Origin: Spirosoma oryzicola
GTDB lineage: Bacteria > Bacteroidota > Bacteroidia > Cytophagales > Spirosomataceae
Assembly (NCBI RefSeq): GCF_021233055.1
Contig: NZ_CP089540.1
Location: 124,001-188,000, forward strand
DNA length: 64,000 nucleotides
Direction of reading: 5' to 3'
The position numbers and the translations under genes are program-made. The first letter of the stretch is position 1; every line of letters starts with the position of its first letter. The notes under the pieces were generated by a model. That model was not told the origin of the DNA. It ran no database searches and worked only from the letters and a program-made list of their open reading frames with translations. Below are positions 18,901-26,326 of this stretch, one piece after another.

Positions 18901-18932
18901 CACATGCACCCGTGTAGTAGTTGCTTTCTCAT
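15903..18932 (-). CDS. SusC/RagA family TonB-dependent outer-membrane transporter
   Basis: This is a 1009-residue importer. Signal peptide 1-23 (ending GWAQ), carboxypeptidase-like domain about 28-105 (VTGKVTETGGSPVPGATVVLKN), TonB/plug region with NEVVVTALGVSQEKRTLTYS (about 107-126) and plug motif TLYGSAGARGVVIITTKSG (about 230-248), then barrel to the C-terminal SVMFSLRFSF, which ends in Phe as outer-membrane barrels do. It forms a two-gene unit with the SusD-like gene. No glycosidase adjoins it directly; the closest neighbours are the AraC regulator and the hydroxyproline catabolism genes, 0.45-1.5 kb away on the other side. Confidence 0.95.
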   Translation of the reverse strand: MRKQLLHGCMCLMLCLTVVQGWAQAVKMTVTGKVTETGGSPVPGATVVLKNTQKTGTTTAVDGSFMLSVPPSSTLVVSAIGFSTQEIALQNRTAIDVQLTQSSSVLNEVVVTALGVSQEKRTLTYSTQELKSEQIMKAKEPNVLNALTGKVAGVQITSSSGMPGASARIVVRGATSLLGNNQALIVLDGIPINNDETGNADQGGGGSRLVDLDPSIIESVNVLKGAAATTLYGSAGARGVVIITTKSGSGNRKPTIAVSSDLSFDKALYPDLQQKYAQGSRGVFFNGEDQKTSLSWGPLMDTLKINGQPAPRYFLPDLFFRTGVSTNNSVSLSGSTGDRSTYFTSYTFFKQLGTIPTTDLLRHTLFAKYVTQISPKVNATFQLNYSSTDNNRVPEGYGLQSPLWTVYSGPISWNPFPTTNSDGSQRVFRFSRNNPFWGLDNIHNRSLVSRYIPVVTINYQPTSWLTITERAGADMYGEQVKYSEARGSTNVPTGQIVDQVNTFRQFNNDLIVRASKQVRDLDMSLTLGNNLYSSYGQYITTRGVGVAIAGFDNMSNTEKQTYAENHYLTRKIGFYAQANFDYRRMLVLALTGRYDGSSVLSQERQFYPYGSAAFAFIFSELLPASLSSAISFGKLRVSMASVGNDNIGAYRLNTPFQAASISYGAYTFPFQGQNGFLLSPNLGNANLRNERTNEFEVGLEMRFLKNRLSFETSYFRKNSIDLLTDGIPVSAASGYGSTILNAGSMQTKGFEFLLNATPVRAGKFAWDLTYTFTRIRSVVTQVNGGLDRVQIGTSWAVVGQQYGVLIDNKFARNDNGQLLIDAQGLPYSGGTGILGNLSPDWLMGLNNSLRYGAFSLNAFVDMRKGGDVINSDDRYGYFYGTPKVTENRESRVVAGVNASDGSTNTKVVQAQDYYQRLNAVGESVVQDVTYLKLRTLGLSYSVPSSLLAKTPFKTASLSVTGRNLFIYRPHFTGPDPEVSSYGSSNSAQGIYANSAPTSRSVMFSLRFSF

Positions 18933-19380
18933 CTGATCAAATAGTGAGGTTAAAGATCTCGCTTAATTGCTAAGCAAAATTACCTATGCATCACCTTTTT
19001 GATTTATCAGCGATTAGCCAAACATAATATTAAATTAACCAGTTGATTATGTTTAATAATCCATAAATAGCTATTTACGCGAAATAAAATTAATATTTAA
19101 TAGCATCATGTTTGTGAAAATAGTACCAGTATGTGTTATTATTTTATTAAGTCGTTTTGCTCATTATACCTATTTATAATCCATTTTGGACACTTTAAAA
19201 ATTCTATACTGTAGGTACCTAAAGTAATCGATTGCGTGAATAGTGACCTCTCACCGGTTTACTACTTGTCCCGTAAACCGAGGGCCGATTTATCAAGGTA
19301 AGATCCTGTTGTTACCCAAGCTTTACTTAATCTTATGGCGCGATAATTCTTGTCAAGTAAAGCCGGATTAAGAACAAACT
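18933..19380. promoter_or_regulatory. AT-rich promoter region of the second susCD; possible -7 box
   Basis: This 448-bp AT-rich spacer separates the susC start from the end of the AraC gene. On the minus strand, 18975-18982 reads TAATTTTG, matching the Bacteroidota -7 consensus TAnnTTTG and lying 43 bp before the susC start. I could not find a matching -33 TTTG at normal spacing. No reading frame or strong hairpin stands out in the rest. Confidence 0.35.
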
Positions 19381-20256
19381 TTAGTCGGGTGACCGGTTGT
19401 AACTGCGGATGTACTCTCCGGGGGGCATACCGGTGATTTCCTTAAACTGGCGATTGAAATTAGACAGGTTGGTATAGCCGCACGAAAAGGCAATCTGACT
19501 GATGGTCTGCTTGGATTCACGCAGGTATCGACAGGCGTGTTCGACCCGGACTTCGTTAAGCAGCGTCGAAAAGGTTTTGCGGGTGTGTTGGCGAAAGAAA
19601 CGGCAGAAAGCGCCCGGCGTCAGATTAGCCGTGTTGGCAACGTCTTCCAGCGTGATAGGAGAATGGTAGTTGTCCAGAATAAACGAAAAAACCCGTTCGA
19701 GACGCTGGTGATCTTCGGGTCGCTGCGGATGCGTAAAGGCCGTTACCGACAGAACCTCGCGGTTGGAGTGGGTGACTAAATAATCCAAAATGCTCAACAG
19801 GGTCAAAAACTGCTCAAGGGGGCGTTGCGTGGGTAAGGCTTCGAACTGAGCTGTCAACGGATGCCCTTCTCCGCACCGGAACCGAACGCCATGCTGCGAC
19901 TCGTGCAGGAGCTGTAGTAAATGCCGGGTCTCGGGCAAACTGAATACGGTCGATTCCATGTGCTCGGCCCGGAAGAACACCGTGGTCGAGGTTGACCGCC
20001 GGGTCGATTCAGGGGCGAAATAGTCCGGGTCACTGCGGAGTACGTGGGGGAGATTAGAGCCAAGCATCAGCACATCGTTGCGGCTAAATCGGTCAATTTT
20101 GTCGCCGACAATCAAGGTGCCTTCGCCTTCCTGAATGAGGGTTAGCTGAATTTCGGGGTGGAAATGCAGCAATCTGTAAAAATGGGAGGAGTCATGCTGT
20201 TCAACCCGAAAGGTGCGATCATCGATTGCCGGAACTTTGAATAATAGTGGCTTCAT
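19381..20256 (-). CDS. AraC family transcriptional regulator with cupin sensor domain
   Basis: This is a 291-residue regulator. The N-terminal half (about 1-150) is an AraC-type cupin with HFHPEIQLTLIQEGEGTLIVGD. The C-terminal helix-turn-helix pair spans about 185-285 (ITLEDVANTANLTPGAFCRFFRQHTRKTFSTLLNEVRVEHACRYL, then ISQIAFSCGYTNLSNFNRQFKEITGMPPGEYI). It is divergent from the hydroxyproline operon with a 146-bp shared region, so it most likely activates that operon in response to hydroxyproline or a pathway intermediate. It could also act on the SusC/SusD pair that lies downstream of it on the same strand. Confidence 0.93.
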   Translation of the reverse strand: MKPLLFKVPAIDDRTFRVEQHDSSHFYRLLHFHPEIQLTLIQEGEGTLIVGDKIDRFSRNDVLMLGSNLPHVLRSDPDYFAPESTRRSTSTTVFFRAEHMESTVFSLPETRHLLQLLHESQHGVRFRCGEGHPLTAQFEALPTQRPLEQFLTLLSILDYLVTHSNREVLSVTAFTHPQRPEDHQRLERVFSFILDNYHSPITLEDVANTANLTPGAFCRFFRQHTRKTFSTLLNEVRVEHACRYLRESKQTISQIAFSCGYTNLSNFNRQFKEITGMPPGEYIRSYNRSPD

Positions 20257-20357
20257 TAGTAGTTTTTTCGCATCCAGACCATGTGTTTTGCGCCAATGTA
20301 GTGAAAATAATATTATTATTGACTAATTGTGAATAATACATTCATACCGTCGGCACG

Positions 20358-20365
20358 TAACTTTG
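20358..20365 (+). promoter_or_regulatory. Possible -7 box of the hydroxyproline operon
   Basis: TAACTTTG matches the Bacteroidota -7 consensus TAnnTTTG, 37 bp before the ATG of the DapA-family gene in the AraC-divergent region. A TTG at 20327-20329 is too far (28 bp) to be a standard -33 element, as would be expected for an activator-dependent promoter. Confidence 0.35.
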
Positions 20366-20402
20366 TAAAGAAATCGTAGTCGCACTTATATCGATCAATC
20401 GT

Positions 20403-21326
20403 ATGAACGTTTCTGTCGCCTGGGAGGGTGTTTATCCTGCTCTTCTTACCCCGTTTACCGCTGACGATCAGCTTGATTTACCCTTATTCGAGAAAAACTT
20501 ACATGCCCAGCTCGATGCCGGTGTGCACGGTTTTATCATTGGTGGATCGCTGGGAGAAGCCAGCACACTGTTGAATCACGAAAAAATTGACCTTCTTCAA
20601 TCTGCACTGGCGGTTTGCGAAAGCAACGTTCCCGTATTGGTAAACATCGCCGAGCAGGCTACCAAACAGGCGGTTGCCTGCGCGCAGGAAGCCGAAGCGG
20701 CTGGTGCCGATGGTCTGATGCTGCTGCCTCCCATGCGTTACCCCGCCGATGCCCGCGAAACCGTTACGTTTTTTAAGACAGTGGCGCAGGAAACCGCTTT
20801 GCCAATCATGATTTATAACAATCCGTACGATTATAAAATCATGACTACCGTTGCCATGTTCGACGAACTGGCTAAGTTGCCGAATATCCAGGCCGTGAAA
20901 GAATCGACCCGTGACCTGACCAACATCACCCGAATGCGGAACGCGTTTGGTGATCGGTTCAAACTAATGGGTGGTGTCGATACGCTGGCTCTGGAAGCCT
21001 TGTTGCTGGGTTGTGATGGCTGGGTAGGTGGCCTGGTCGATGCGTTCCCGCAGGAAACGATGGCGATCTATGAATTGGCCAAAGCCGGTCAGGTTGCCGA
21101 CGCGCTGGAGATTTACCGCTGGTTTATGCCCCTGCTGGAATTAGACATTCACCCTAAGTTGGTACAGTACATCAAGCTGGCGGCTCAGGCTACCGGTATC
21201 GGTTCAGAATACGTACGCGCCCCTCGTCTGCCCCTCATCGGCACCGAACGCGAGCAGGTTCTGAACGTAATTAACACCGCCCTGGCTAAGCGCCCAACTG
21301 CGGAAAAATTGATGAGTTATAAATAA
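20403..21326 (+). CDS. DapA-family deaminase/aldolase, likely 1-pyrroline-4-hydroxy-2-carboxylate deaminase
   Basis: This 307-residue class I aldolase-fold enzyme has the family's Schiff-base Lys166 (IQAVKESTRDLTNI) and Tyr138 (IMIYNNPYDYK), with the GGSLGEASTL loop at about 47-56. The family includes dihydrodipicolinate synthase, KDG aldolase and the hydroxyproline-pathway deaminase that converts 1-pyrroline-4-hydroxy-2-carboxylate to 2-oxoglutarate semialdehyde. Assignment to the last comes from the neighbours: a 4-hydroxyproline epimerase gene follows immediately and a D-amino-acid dehydrogenase after that. The biosynthetic DapA role is unlikely in this setting. Confidence 0.85.
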   Translation: MNVSVAWEGVYPALLTPFTADDQLDLPLFEKNLHAQLDAGVHGFIIGGSLGEASTLLNHEKIDLLQSALAVCESNVPVLVNIAEQATKQAVACAQEAEAAGADGLMLLPPMRYPADARETVTFFKTVAQETALPIMIYNNPYDYKIMTTVAMFDELAKLPNIQAVKESTRDLTNITRMRNAFGDRFKLMGGVDTLALEALLLGCDGWVGGLVDAFPQETMAIYELAKAGQVADALEIYRWFMPLLELDIHPKLVQYIKLAAQATGIGSEYVRAPRLPLIGTEREQVLNVINTALAKRPTAEKLMSYK

Positions 21327-21368
21327 TTGAGTTGGCTGTCCAGCTCATCATTCATTAGTACAAAAAAC

Positions 21369-22373
21369 GTGGCTGAGTATCATTTCTTCTGTATCGACGC
21401 CCACACCTGTGGTAATCCCGTTCGGGTCGTAACGGGTGGGAGTATTCCGTTTTTGCAAGGCGAAAGCATGAGCGAGAAGCGGCAGCATTTTCTGCGCGAG
21501 TACGACTGGATACGTACCGGACTTATGTTCGAACCGCGCGGGCACGATATGATGTCGGGCAGTATTCTATACCCACCCACTGATCCGGCCAACGACGCTG
21601 GAGTGCTGTTCATCGAAACATCGGGTTGTCTACCCATGTGCGGTCATGGCACCATCGGAACCGTTACGGTAGCCATCGAGCAAAACCTGATTCGGCCCAA
21701 AACGCCGGGCGTTCTAAATCTGGAAGTACCCGCTGGTCTGGTACGGGCTGAGTACGTGCAGGAAGGCAAGAAAGTAACGTCGGTAAAGATCACGAACATC
21801 AAATCGTATCTGGCCGCCGAAGCCTTGACCGTCGAGTGTCCTGATCTGGGTACGCTGACTGTCGATGTGGCTTATGGAGGAAACTTCTACGCCATCGTCG
21901 ATCCGCAACCGAACTTTCCGGGGCTGGAACATTACAAAGCTGAGCAGCTCGTTGCCTGGGCGCGGGTTATGCGGCAGCGGCTAAACGAGCAGTACACGTT
22001 CGTTCATCCAGAGAACTCGACCATCAACGGATTGAGTCACATTCTCTGGACGGGTAAACCGCTGGCCGAAACCTCAACGGCTCGCAATGCCGTGTTCTAT
22101 GGCGATAAAGCCATCGACCGGTCCCCCTGCGGCACGGGAACCTCCGCGCGGATGGCACAGCGTTACGGAAAAGGATTGCTTAAACCGGGTGACGTTTTTG
22201 TGCACGAGAGCATCATCGGCTCTATTTTCAACGGGCGGATCGAAGCCGAAACCGAACTGGCGGGCAAGTCAGCCATCATTCCGAGCATCGAAGGGTGGGC
22301 GCGTATTCACGGATATAACCACATCCTGCTCGACGAAGACGACCCCTACGTTCACGGATTTCAGGTAATTTAA
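21369..22373 (+). CDS. 4-hydroxyproline 2-epimerase (proline racemase family)
   Basis: This is predicted to interconvert trans-4-hydroxy-L-proline and cis-4-hydroxy-D-proline, the first step of the pathway. Both catalytic cysteines are present: MCGHGTIG (Cys91) and DRSPCGTGTSARMAQ (Cys254), which excludes the dehydratase branch that has Thr at the second site. I chose GTG 21369, which gives the usual start MAEYHFFCIDAHTCGNPVRVV; a TTG at 21327, right after the previous stop, would add 14 Ser-rich residues. Proline racemase is the main alternative, but gene context favours hydroxyproline. It lies 42 bp after the deaminase gene. Confidence 0.88.
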   Translation: MAEYHFFCIDAHTCGNPVRVVTGGSIPFLQGESMSEKRQHFLREYDWIRTGLMFEPRGHDMMSGSILYPPTDPANDAGVLFIETSGCLPMCGHGTIGTVTVAIEQNLIRPKTPGVLNLEVPAGLVRAEYVQEGKKVTSVKITNIKSYLAAEALTVECPDLGTLTVDVAYGGNFYAIVDPQPNFPGLEHYKAEQLVAWARVMRQRLNEQYTFVHPENSTINGLSHILWTGKPLAETSTARNAVFYGDKAIDRSPCGTGTSARMAQRYGKGLLKPGDVFVHESIIGSIFNGRIEAETELAGKSAIIPSIEGWARIHGYNHILLDEDDPYVHGFQVI

Positions 22374-22383
22374 ACGAGTATCG

Positions 22384-22420
22384 AACGAGTGAGGGGTCTT
22401 TAACAGACCCCTCACTCGTT
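22384..22420 (+). terminator. Perfect 16-bp hairpin between epimerase and dehydrogenase genes
   Basis: Arms 22384-22399 and 22405-22420 are exact complements (AACGAGTGAGGGGTCT and its reverse) with a 5-base loop. There is no T-run, so it may slow or partly stop transcription, or protect the upstream mRNA, rather than be a full terminator. It starts 11 bp after the epimerase stop, and the dehydrogenase gene begins 34 bp after it. Confidence 0.55.
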
Positions 22421-22453
22421 CACCGTGTTATTCACTTTATCGATCTTTCTACA

Positions 22454-23698
22454 ATGCACGTTGGTATTGTGGGCGGAGGCATCGTTGGACTTTGCTCAGC
22501 CTATTATTTACAGAAAGCGGGTCATCAGGTAACCCTGTTCGACCAGAATCCGATTGCAGACGGCTGTTCGTTCGGAAACGCCGGTATGATTGTGCCTAGC
22601 CACATTATACCGCTGGCACAGCCGGGGATGATGGCTAAAGGTATGCGCTGGATGCTTCAATCGACCAGTCCGTTTTACGTCAAACCCCGTCTCAACAAAG
22701 ACTTGATGCGCTGGGGCTGGCTGTTTTACCGGCACGCTACGCCCGAGCATGTCGAACGGTCGATTCCGGTATTGCGCGACCTGAGTCTGTTGAGCAAAAC
22801 GCTTTTTCAGGATTTGGCCAAACCCGCCAGTGATCTGTCGTTCGAGTGGCATGAACGGGGCTTGCTGATGCTATACAAAACAGCCCTATCCGAACACGAA
22901 ATGGCCGAAGAGGCTGAAATTGCCAACCGTGCCGGTATCGACGCGCAAATCCTGAACGGACAGCAGGTACAGGACATGGAGCCTAATGTCCGCGTTGACG
23001 TGCGCGGTGGAATATGGTACCCCGGCGACGCCCACGTCAATCCGGGCGAACTGGTTCGGTCGCTGGTGTCTTATCTGCGGAAAAATAAGGTAGAAATCCG
23101 GGAAAGCTGCCCGGTTGCGGGTTTTACAAAGAGGGGTACCCAGATTACGGAAGTAAAAACAGCGCAGGGACCTGTCAACGTCGATGCGGTGGTGGTAGCG
23201 GGTGGTGCCTGGTCGGCCGATATGGCGCGGCAGCTAGGGATGAACTTGTCGATGCAGGGCGGAAAAGGGTACAGTTTTATGCTGAAAAACATGACCAACA
23301 ACGTGCACGTTCCGGCCATCATGCTCGAAGCCCGCGCCACAGCAACCCCGATGGGAACCGATCTGCGGTTTGCGGGTACGCTGGAAGTAGCCGGTACTGA
23401 CATGACCGTCAACATGAACCGGGTGCGGGGTATCGTGCAATCCATCAACAACTACTACCCGGATGTCAAGGTTGATATGCCAGCGGTTGAAGCCGTCTGG
23501 CGGGGCTTACGGCCCTGTTCGCCCGACGGGTTGCCTTATATCGGCAAGGCCGACCGCTTCGATAACGTGGTACTGGCAACGGGCCACGGCATGATGGGAC
23601 TCAGCCTGGGACCCGCAACGGGTAAGTTGGTTAGCGAAGTGGTCGGCAATCACGTATCAAGCATGGATATTTCCGCCTTCGATCCAAATCGGTTTTAG
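22454..23698 (+). CDS. FAD-dependent D-amino-acid dehydrogenase, likely D-hydroxyproline dehydrogenase
   Basis: This 414-residue DadA/DAO-type flavoprotein should oxidise cis-4-hydroxy-D-proline to 1-pyrroline-4-hydroxy-2-carboxylate, the substrate of the DapA-family enzyme. The FAD-binding motif is MHVGIVGGGIVGLCSAYYLQ at the N-terminus. Further family blocks are DGCSFGNAGMIVPSH (about 36-50), YPGDAHVNPGELVRSL and the C-terminal WRGLRPCSPDGLPYIG with NVVLATGHGMMGLSLGPATGKL. Length is typical for DadA-like single-chain enzymes. Electrons would pass to the respiratory chain. The final pathway enzyme, 2-oxoglutarate semialdehyde dehydrogenase, is not in this window. Confidence 0.88.
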   Translation: MHVGIVGGGIVGLCSAYYLQKAGHQVTLFDQNPIADGCSFGNAGMIVPSHIIPLAQPGMMAKGMRWMLQSTSPFYVKPRLNKDLMRWGWLFYRHATPEHVERSIPVLRDLSLLSKTLFQDLAKPASDLSFEWHERGLLMLYKTALSEHEMAEEAEIANRAGIDAQILNGQQVQDMEPNVRVDVRGGIWYPGDAHVNPGELVRSLVSYLRKNKVEIRESCPVAGFTKRGTQITEVKTAQGPVNVDAVVVAGGAWSADMARQLGMNLSMQGGKGYSFMLKNMTNNVHVPAIMLEARATATPMGTDLRFAGTLEVAGTDMTVNMNRVRGIVQSINNYYPDVKVDMPAVEAVWRGLRPCSPDGLPYIGKADRFDNVVLATGHGMMGLSLGPATGKLVSEVVGNHVSSMDISAFDPNRF

Positions 23699-23729
23699 TG
23701 ATATATTGATCATACTATTTTGTTTTGTA

Positions 23730-23756
23730 AATAAGGCATCGATGAGATGCCTTATT
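23730..23756. terminator. Terminator hairpin between convergent genes
   Basis: Arms 23730-23740 (AATAAGGCATC) and 23746-23756 pair perfectly over 11 bp around a 5-base loop, followed by CTTTTA on the + strand. It ends the dehydrogenase transcript and, overlapping the last codons of the minus-strand glycosidase gene, may serve both directions. Confidence 0.65.
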
Positions 23757-26127
23757 CTTTTACCAGGCGTATTCCGTAAACAGGTCCGGCGGAGTTGGTA
23801 GGTTTAGCCTGAAGTTTGATGGTAACCGACGTTTTACCGGCCGTCAGGGCAGGCGGAATCGGGTACGAAATATCGTAAAAACGGCTCGCCTTGTACTTGT
23901 TCAGGTCTTCGCTGGCAATCTCCTTATCATCGATCAGCACGCTAAACTGACGACCCCGGTTGTCCATGCCCCAATACGTAGCAATCAGGGTATTTTGGGC
24001 GTTGGGATCGGTTTTCATCGTGAAAGTCATAAAACCTCCATTGTTAGCCACCCGAAACTTACGGGTATGGTCTTCGCCTGTTTCCAGCTTGTCGCCGGTG
24101 AACGTATGGTCGCGTTCGGGCTGCATTTCTCCCAGACGAAGCAAATCGATGGTTCGGCGTTCCAGATCGGCGGCTTCCCGGCGCTTCTGCTCGTACACTG
24201 CCTGTTGGTCTTTCCAGCTTTCGGGCGTGAACACATCCCAGTACACTGTGTAATAATTGGATTGAAGGTCGTAAAATGGCTTTAGGCCAACGGTACGCCC
24301 ATCGCCGGTCTGGCTTGTTTCAAAGGAAAGCGGTTCGTTCGTGGGTTTAATCCAGCCGTTCGGGTCAGCCTTGCTCGTCACAAATACGGGTACGCCCTGC
24401 ATTGGATCAGGCTCGCTGGCTCCCAAGTCGCCCGCCAAAAGTACGGGACCAACGAAGAAAGCCTGACGGGCCGGGTTATCAGGCATTGGTACGGAGCGTA
24501 GTTTGGCCGGTAAAGTCAGTTCGATTTTGTCGCCGGTTTTCCAGGTTTGCGACAGCACGATATACCCTTCTTCCAGTTTGCCCGACACCAGTTTGCCATT
24601 AACGGTCACGGCCATATCGCCCGAAAGCCAGTACGGTTTACGAATCCGAATGGGAAACGATTGGTTTTTTTTGGTTTGGACAGTCAATGCTACGTTTGGA
24701 TCGGTAGGCAGGTTGGCGGTCATCGCTACCCGTAGCCCTTTCTCTACCCAGTTTAGTTCGGACGGAATAAACAGGTTGACGTACAGACTACCATCGGCTC
24801 CTTTGAAATAGATGCTTTCCCCGTATTTGACGTGGTTTTCCATGCCTGTACCTACGCAGCAGGTAAACGATTCTTCCTCATCGCTGAAATGCTTCCGCGT
24901 ACCCATCCTGAGCGGTACGAAGTAGCAAACCATACCGGTCTTGTGATGCTGCGATGCCAATATGTGGTTGTACAAACCCCGCTCGTAAAAATCCATGTAC
25001 GATGCGTTGGGGTTCAGCGCGAACAGATGCCGGGTTAGTTTGAGCATGTTATGCGTGTTACAAGTCTCCATCGTATTGTCGGTCAGCTTATCAGACAACT
25101 GATCGGGCGTGCTCAGGTACTCGTAATTGCTGTTGCCACCAGGCGCATAGGTATGATGGTTGACAATGGTTTTCCAGAAAAAATCCGACATGGCAAAATC
25201 CTTTGAATCACCCGTTAATTCGTAGCGCCGGAGCGTACCGATTAGTTTCGGAATCTGAGTATTCGAGTGCTTACCCGGTAGAATGTCTTTCTGAATCGCC
25301 AACGAATCCAAGATCTTCCGGTCGTGAAACTTGTACGACAGATCGAGGTATTTCTTAGTGCCCGTCAACGCGTAGGTATTGACCAGCGCGTCATTCATAC
25401 CCCCGTATTCGCAGAGTAGCATTTTCTGAATTTGGCTGTCATTGAGGTTTTTAAGTGTTTCACCTGTCCAGTCAGCTATGCCTACGTTGACGGCTAAGGC
25501 TTTGTCGTTGTGGCAATACAGATAAGCATCGAACAGGCCCGCCATGACCTTGTGCACAGTATACCAGGGCGACCAGGCTCCGTTGAGATCGAACCCCCGC
25601 GACCGGATATTCCCCTGTGCTACTTCGGCAAATACGGAATCTTCTTTCGGAATGGCTCCGATGTACCCCGTCTTGCGCGCTTTCTGGCATTCGGCTAGCT
25701 CATCGACCATGTAATTGACCCGTTTCAGACATTCAGGATCGTTTGTGGCCGCGTAGTGCAGGGCCAGCGCCGACAGGTAGTGCCCAAGTGAATGCCCGGC
25801 CAGCCCCGACGATTCCCATCCACCGTATTTTTTGTCTTTTGGAGCTAATCCCGAATGAACCCGGAAATCCGACAACAGCCGGTCAGGTTTGAGGTCTAGT
25901 AGAAAGCGAACGTCGGCTTCCTGCGCGGTTTTAAACGGGCCGTCGAGTACCTTGACCTCGTTGAGCGGAAATGTATAGGCCTTGATCGGAACCGCCGTTT
26001 TTACCTTGATTCGAGCATCGTTTTTTTCAGGCAGATACGTCTGGGCTAGTGCGAACGAGTGAAAGAATATTGTAACGGAAAAAAGTAGAGCGTGCTTTCT
26101 ATTAAGGTATTTACGCGATAAGGACAT
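23752..26127 (-). CDS. DUF1680 glycosidase, GH127/GH146-like beta-L-arabinofuranosidase
   Basis: This 791-residue exported enzyme is predicted to cleave beta-L-arabinofuranosides. ATG 26127 is preferred because it gives a signal peptide (MSLSRKYLNRKHALLFSVTIFFHSFALAQ); the frame remains open to 26304 through repeat sequence and that extension is not credible. The (alpha/alpha)6 catalytic core includes GHYLSALALHYA, METCNTHNM (Glu354, Cys356) and FTCCVGTGMENHVKYGE (Cys423-Cys424), the Glu/Cys set that in GH127 holds zinc and provides the Cys nucleophile. The CCVGTGMENH form is closer to the GH146-like branch than to the CCPSN form of the neighbour gene. The C-terminal about 150 residues form a beta-rich accessory domain. 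Confidence 0.85.
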   Translation of the reverse strand: MSLSRKYLNRKHALLFSVTIFFHSFALAQTYLPEKNDARIKVKTAVPIKAYTFPLNEVKVLDGPFKTAQEADVRFLLDLKPDRLLSDFRVHSGLAPKDKKYGGWESSGLAGHSLGHYLSALALHYAATNDPECLKRVNYMVDELAECQKARKTGYIGAIPKEDSVFAEVAQGNIRSRGFDLNGAWSPWYTVHKVMAGLFDAYLYCHNDKALAVNVGIADWTGETLKNLNDSQIQKMLLCEYGGMNDALVNTYALTGTKKYLDLSYKFHDRKILDSLAIQKDILPGKHSNTQIPKLIGTLRRYELTGDSKDFAMSDFFWKTIVNHHTYAPGGNSNYEYLSTPDQLSDKLTDNTMETCNTHNMLKLTRHLFALNPNASYMDFYERGLYNHILASQHHKTGMVCYFVPLRMGTRKHFSDEEESFTCCVGTGMENHVKYGESIYFKGADGSLYVNLFIPSELNWVEKGLRVAMTANLPTDPNVALTVQTKKNQSFPIRIRKPYWLSGDMAVTVNGKLVSGKLEEGYIVLSQTWKTGDKIELTLPAKLRSVPMPDNPARQAFFVGPVLLAGDLGASEPDPMQGVPVFVTSKADPNGWIKPTNEPLSFETSQTGDGRTVGLKPFYDLQSNYYTVYWDVFTPESWKDQQAVYEQKRREAADLERRTIDLLRLGEMQPERDHTFTGDKLETGEDHTRKFRVANNGGFMTFTMKTDPNAQNTLIATYWGMDNRGRQFSVLIDDKEIASEDLNKYKASRFYDISYPIPPALTAGKTSVTIKLQAKPTNSAGPVYGIRLVKE

Positions 26128-26179
26128 AGCACAGGTTATATTTTTCGTCAATGAATGGGTCTCTTTTTGTAGTGTCAAT

Positions 26180-26285
26180 GGGGCCGCCCGCACCGCATAC
26201 TGTGGTGTCGGCGGGGCCGCCCGCGCGGTTCTCAAAACCGACACATCTGGGCAATGGCAGGTGTCGGTTTCTCGAAACCGACACC
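26180..26285. repeat. Cluster of short direct and inverted repeats between the two glycosidase genes
   Basis: GGGGCCGCCCGC occurs at 26180-26191 and 26213-26224. A 26-base inverted repeat at 26260-26285 has 12-base arms (GGTGTCGGTTTC) around a TC loop, and a partial copy of the same arm pair lies at 26226-26244. GGTGTCGG also appears at 26204-26211. The GC-rich, arm-and-spacer character fits REP-like extragenic palindromes. GTGTCGG/CCGACAC arms recur in the hairpin at 32420-32450. Confidence 0.6.
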
Positions 26286-26326
26286 ACGGTCTCGCCGATA
26301 CCACACCGACAAAGCCAGTAAACCCC

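Noticed and set aside
26128..26304. N-terminal extension of the GH127/GH146-like protein through the repeat region
   Set aside because: The 59 extra residues come from REP-like repeats, and the internal ATG 26127 starts a clear signal peptide.
26180..26310. Possible CRISPR-like repeats
   Set aside because: Spacing and copy number are too low, units are not of uniform length and no cas gene is present.
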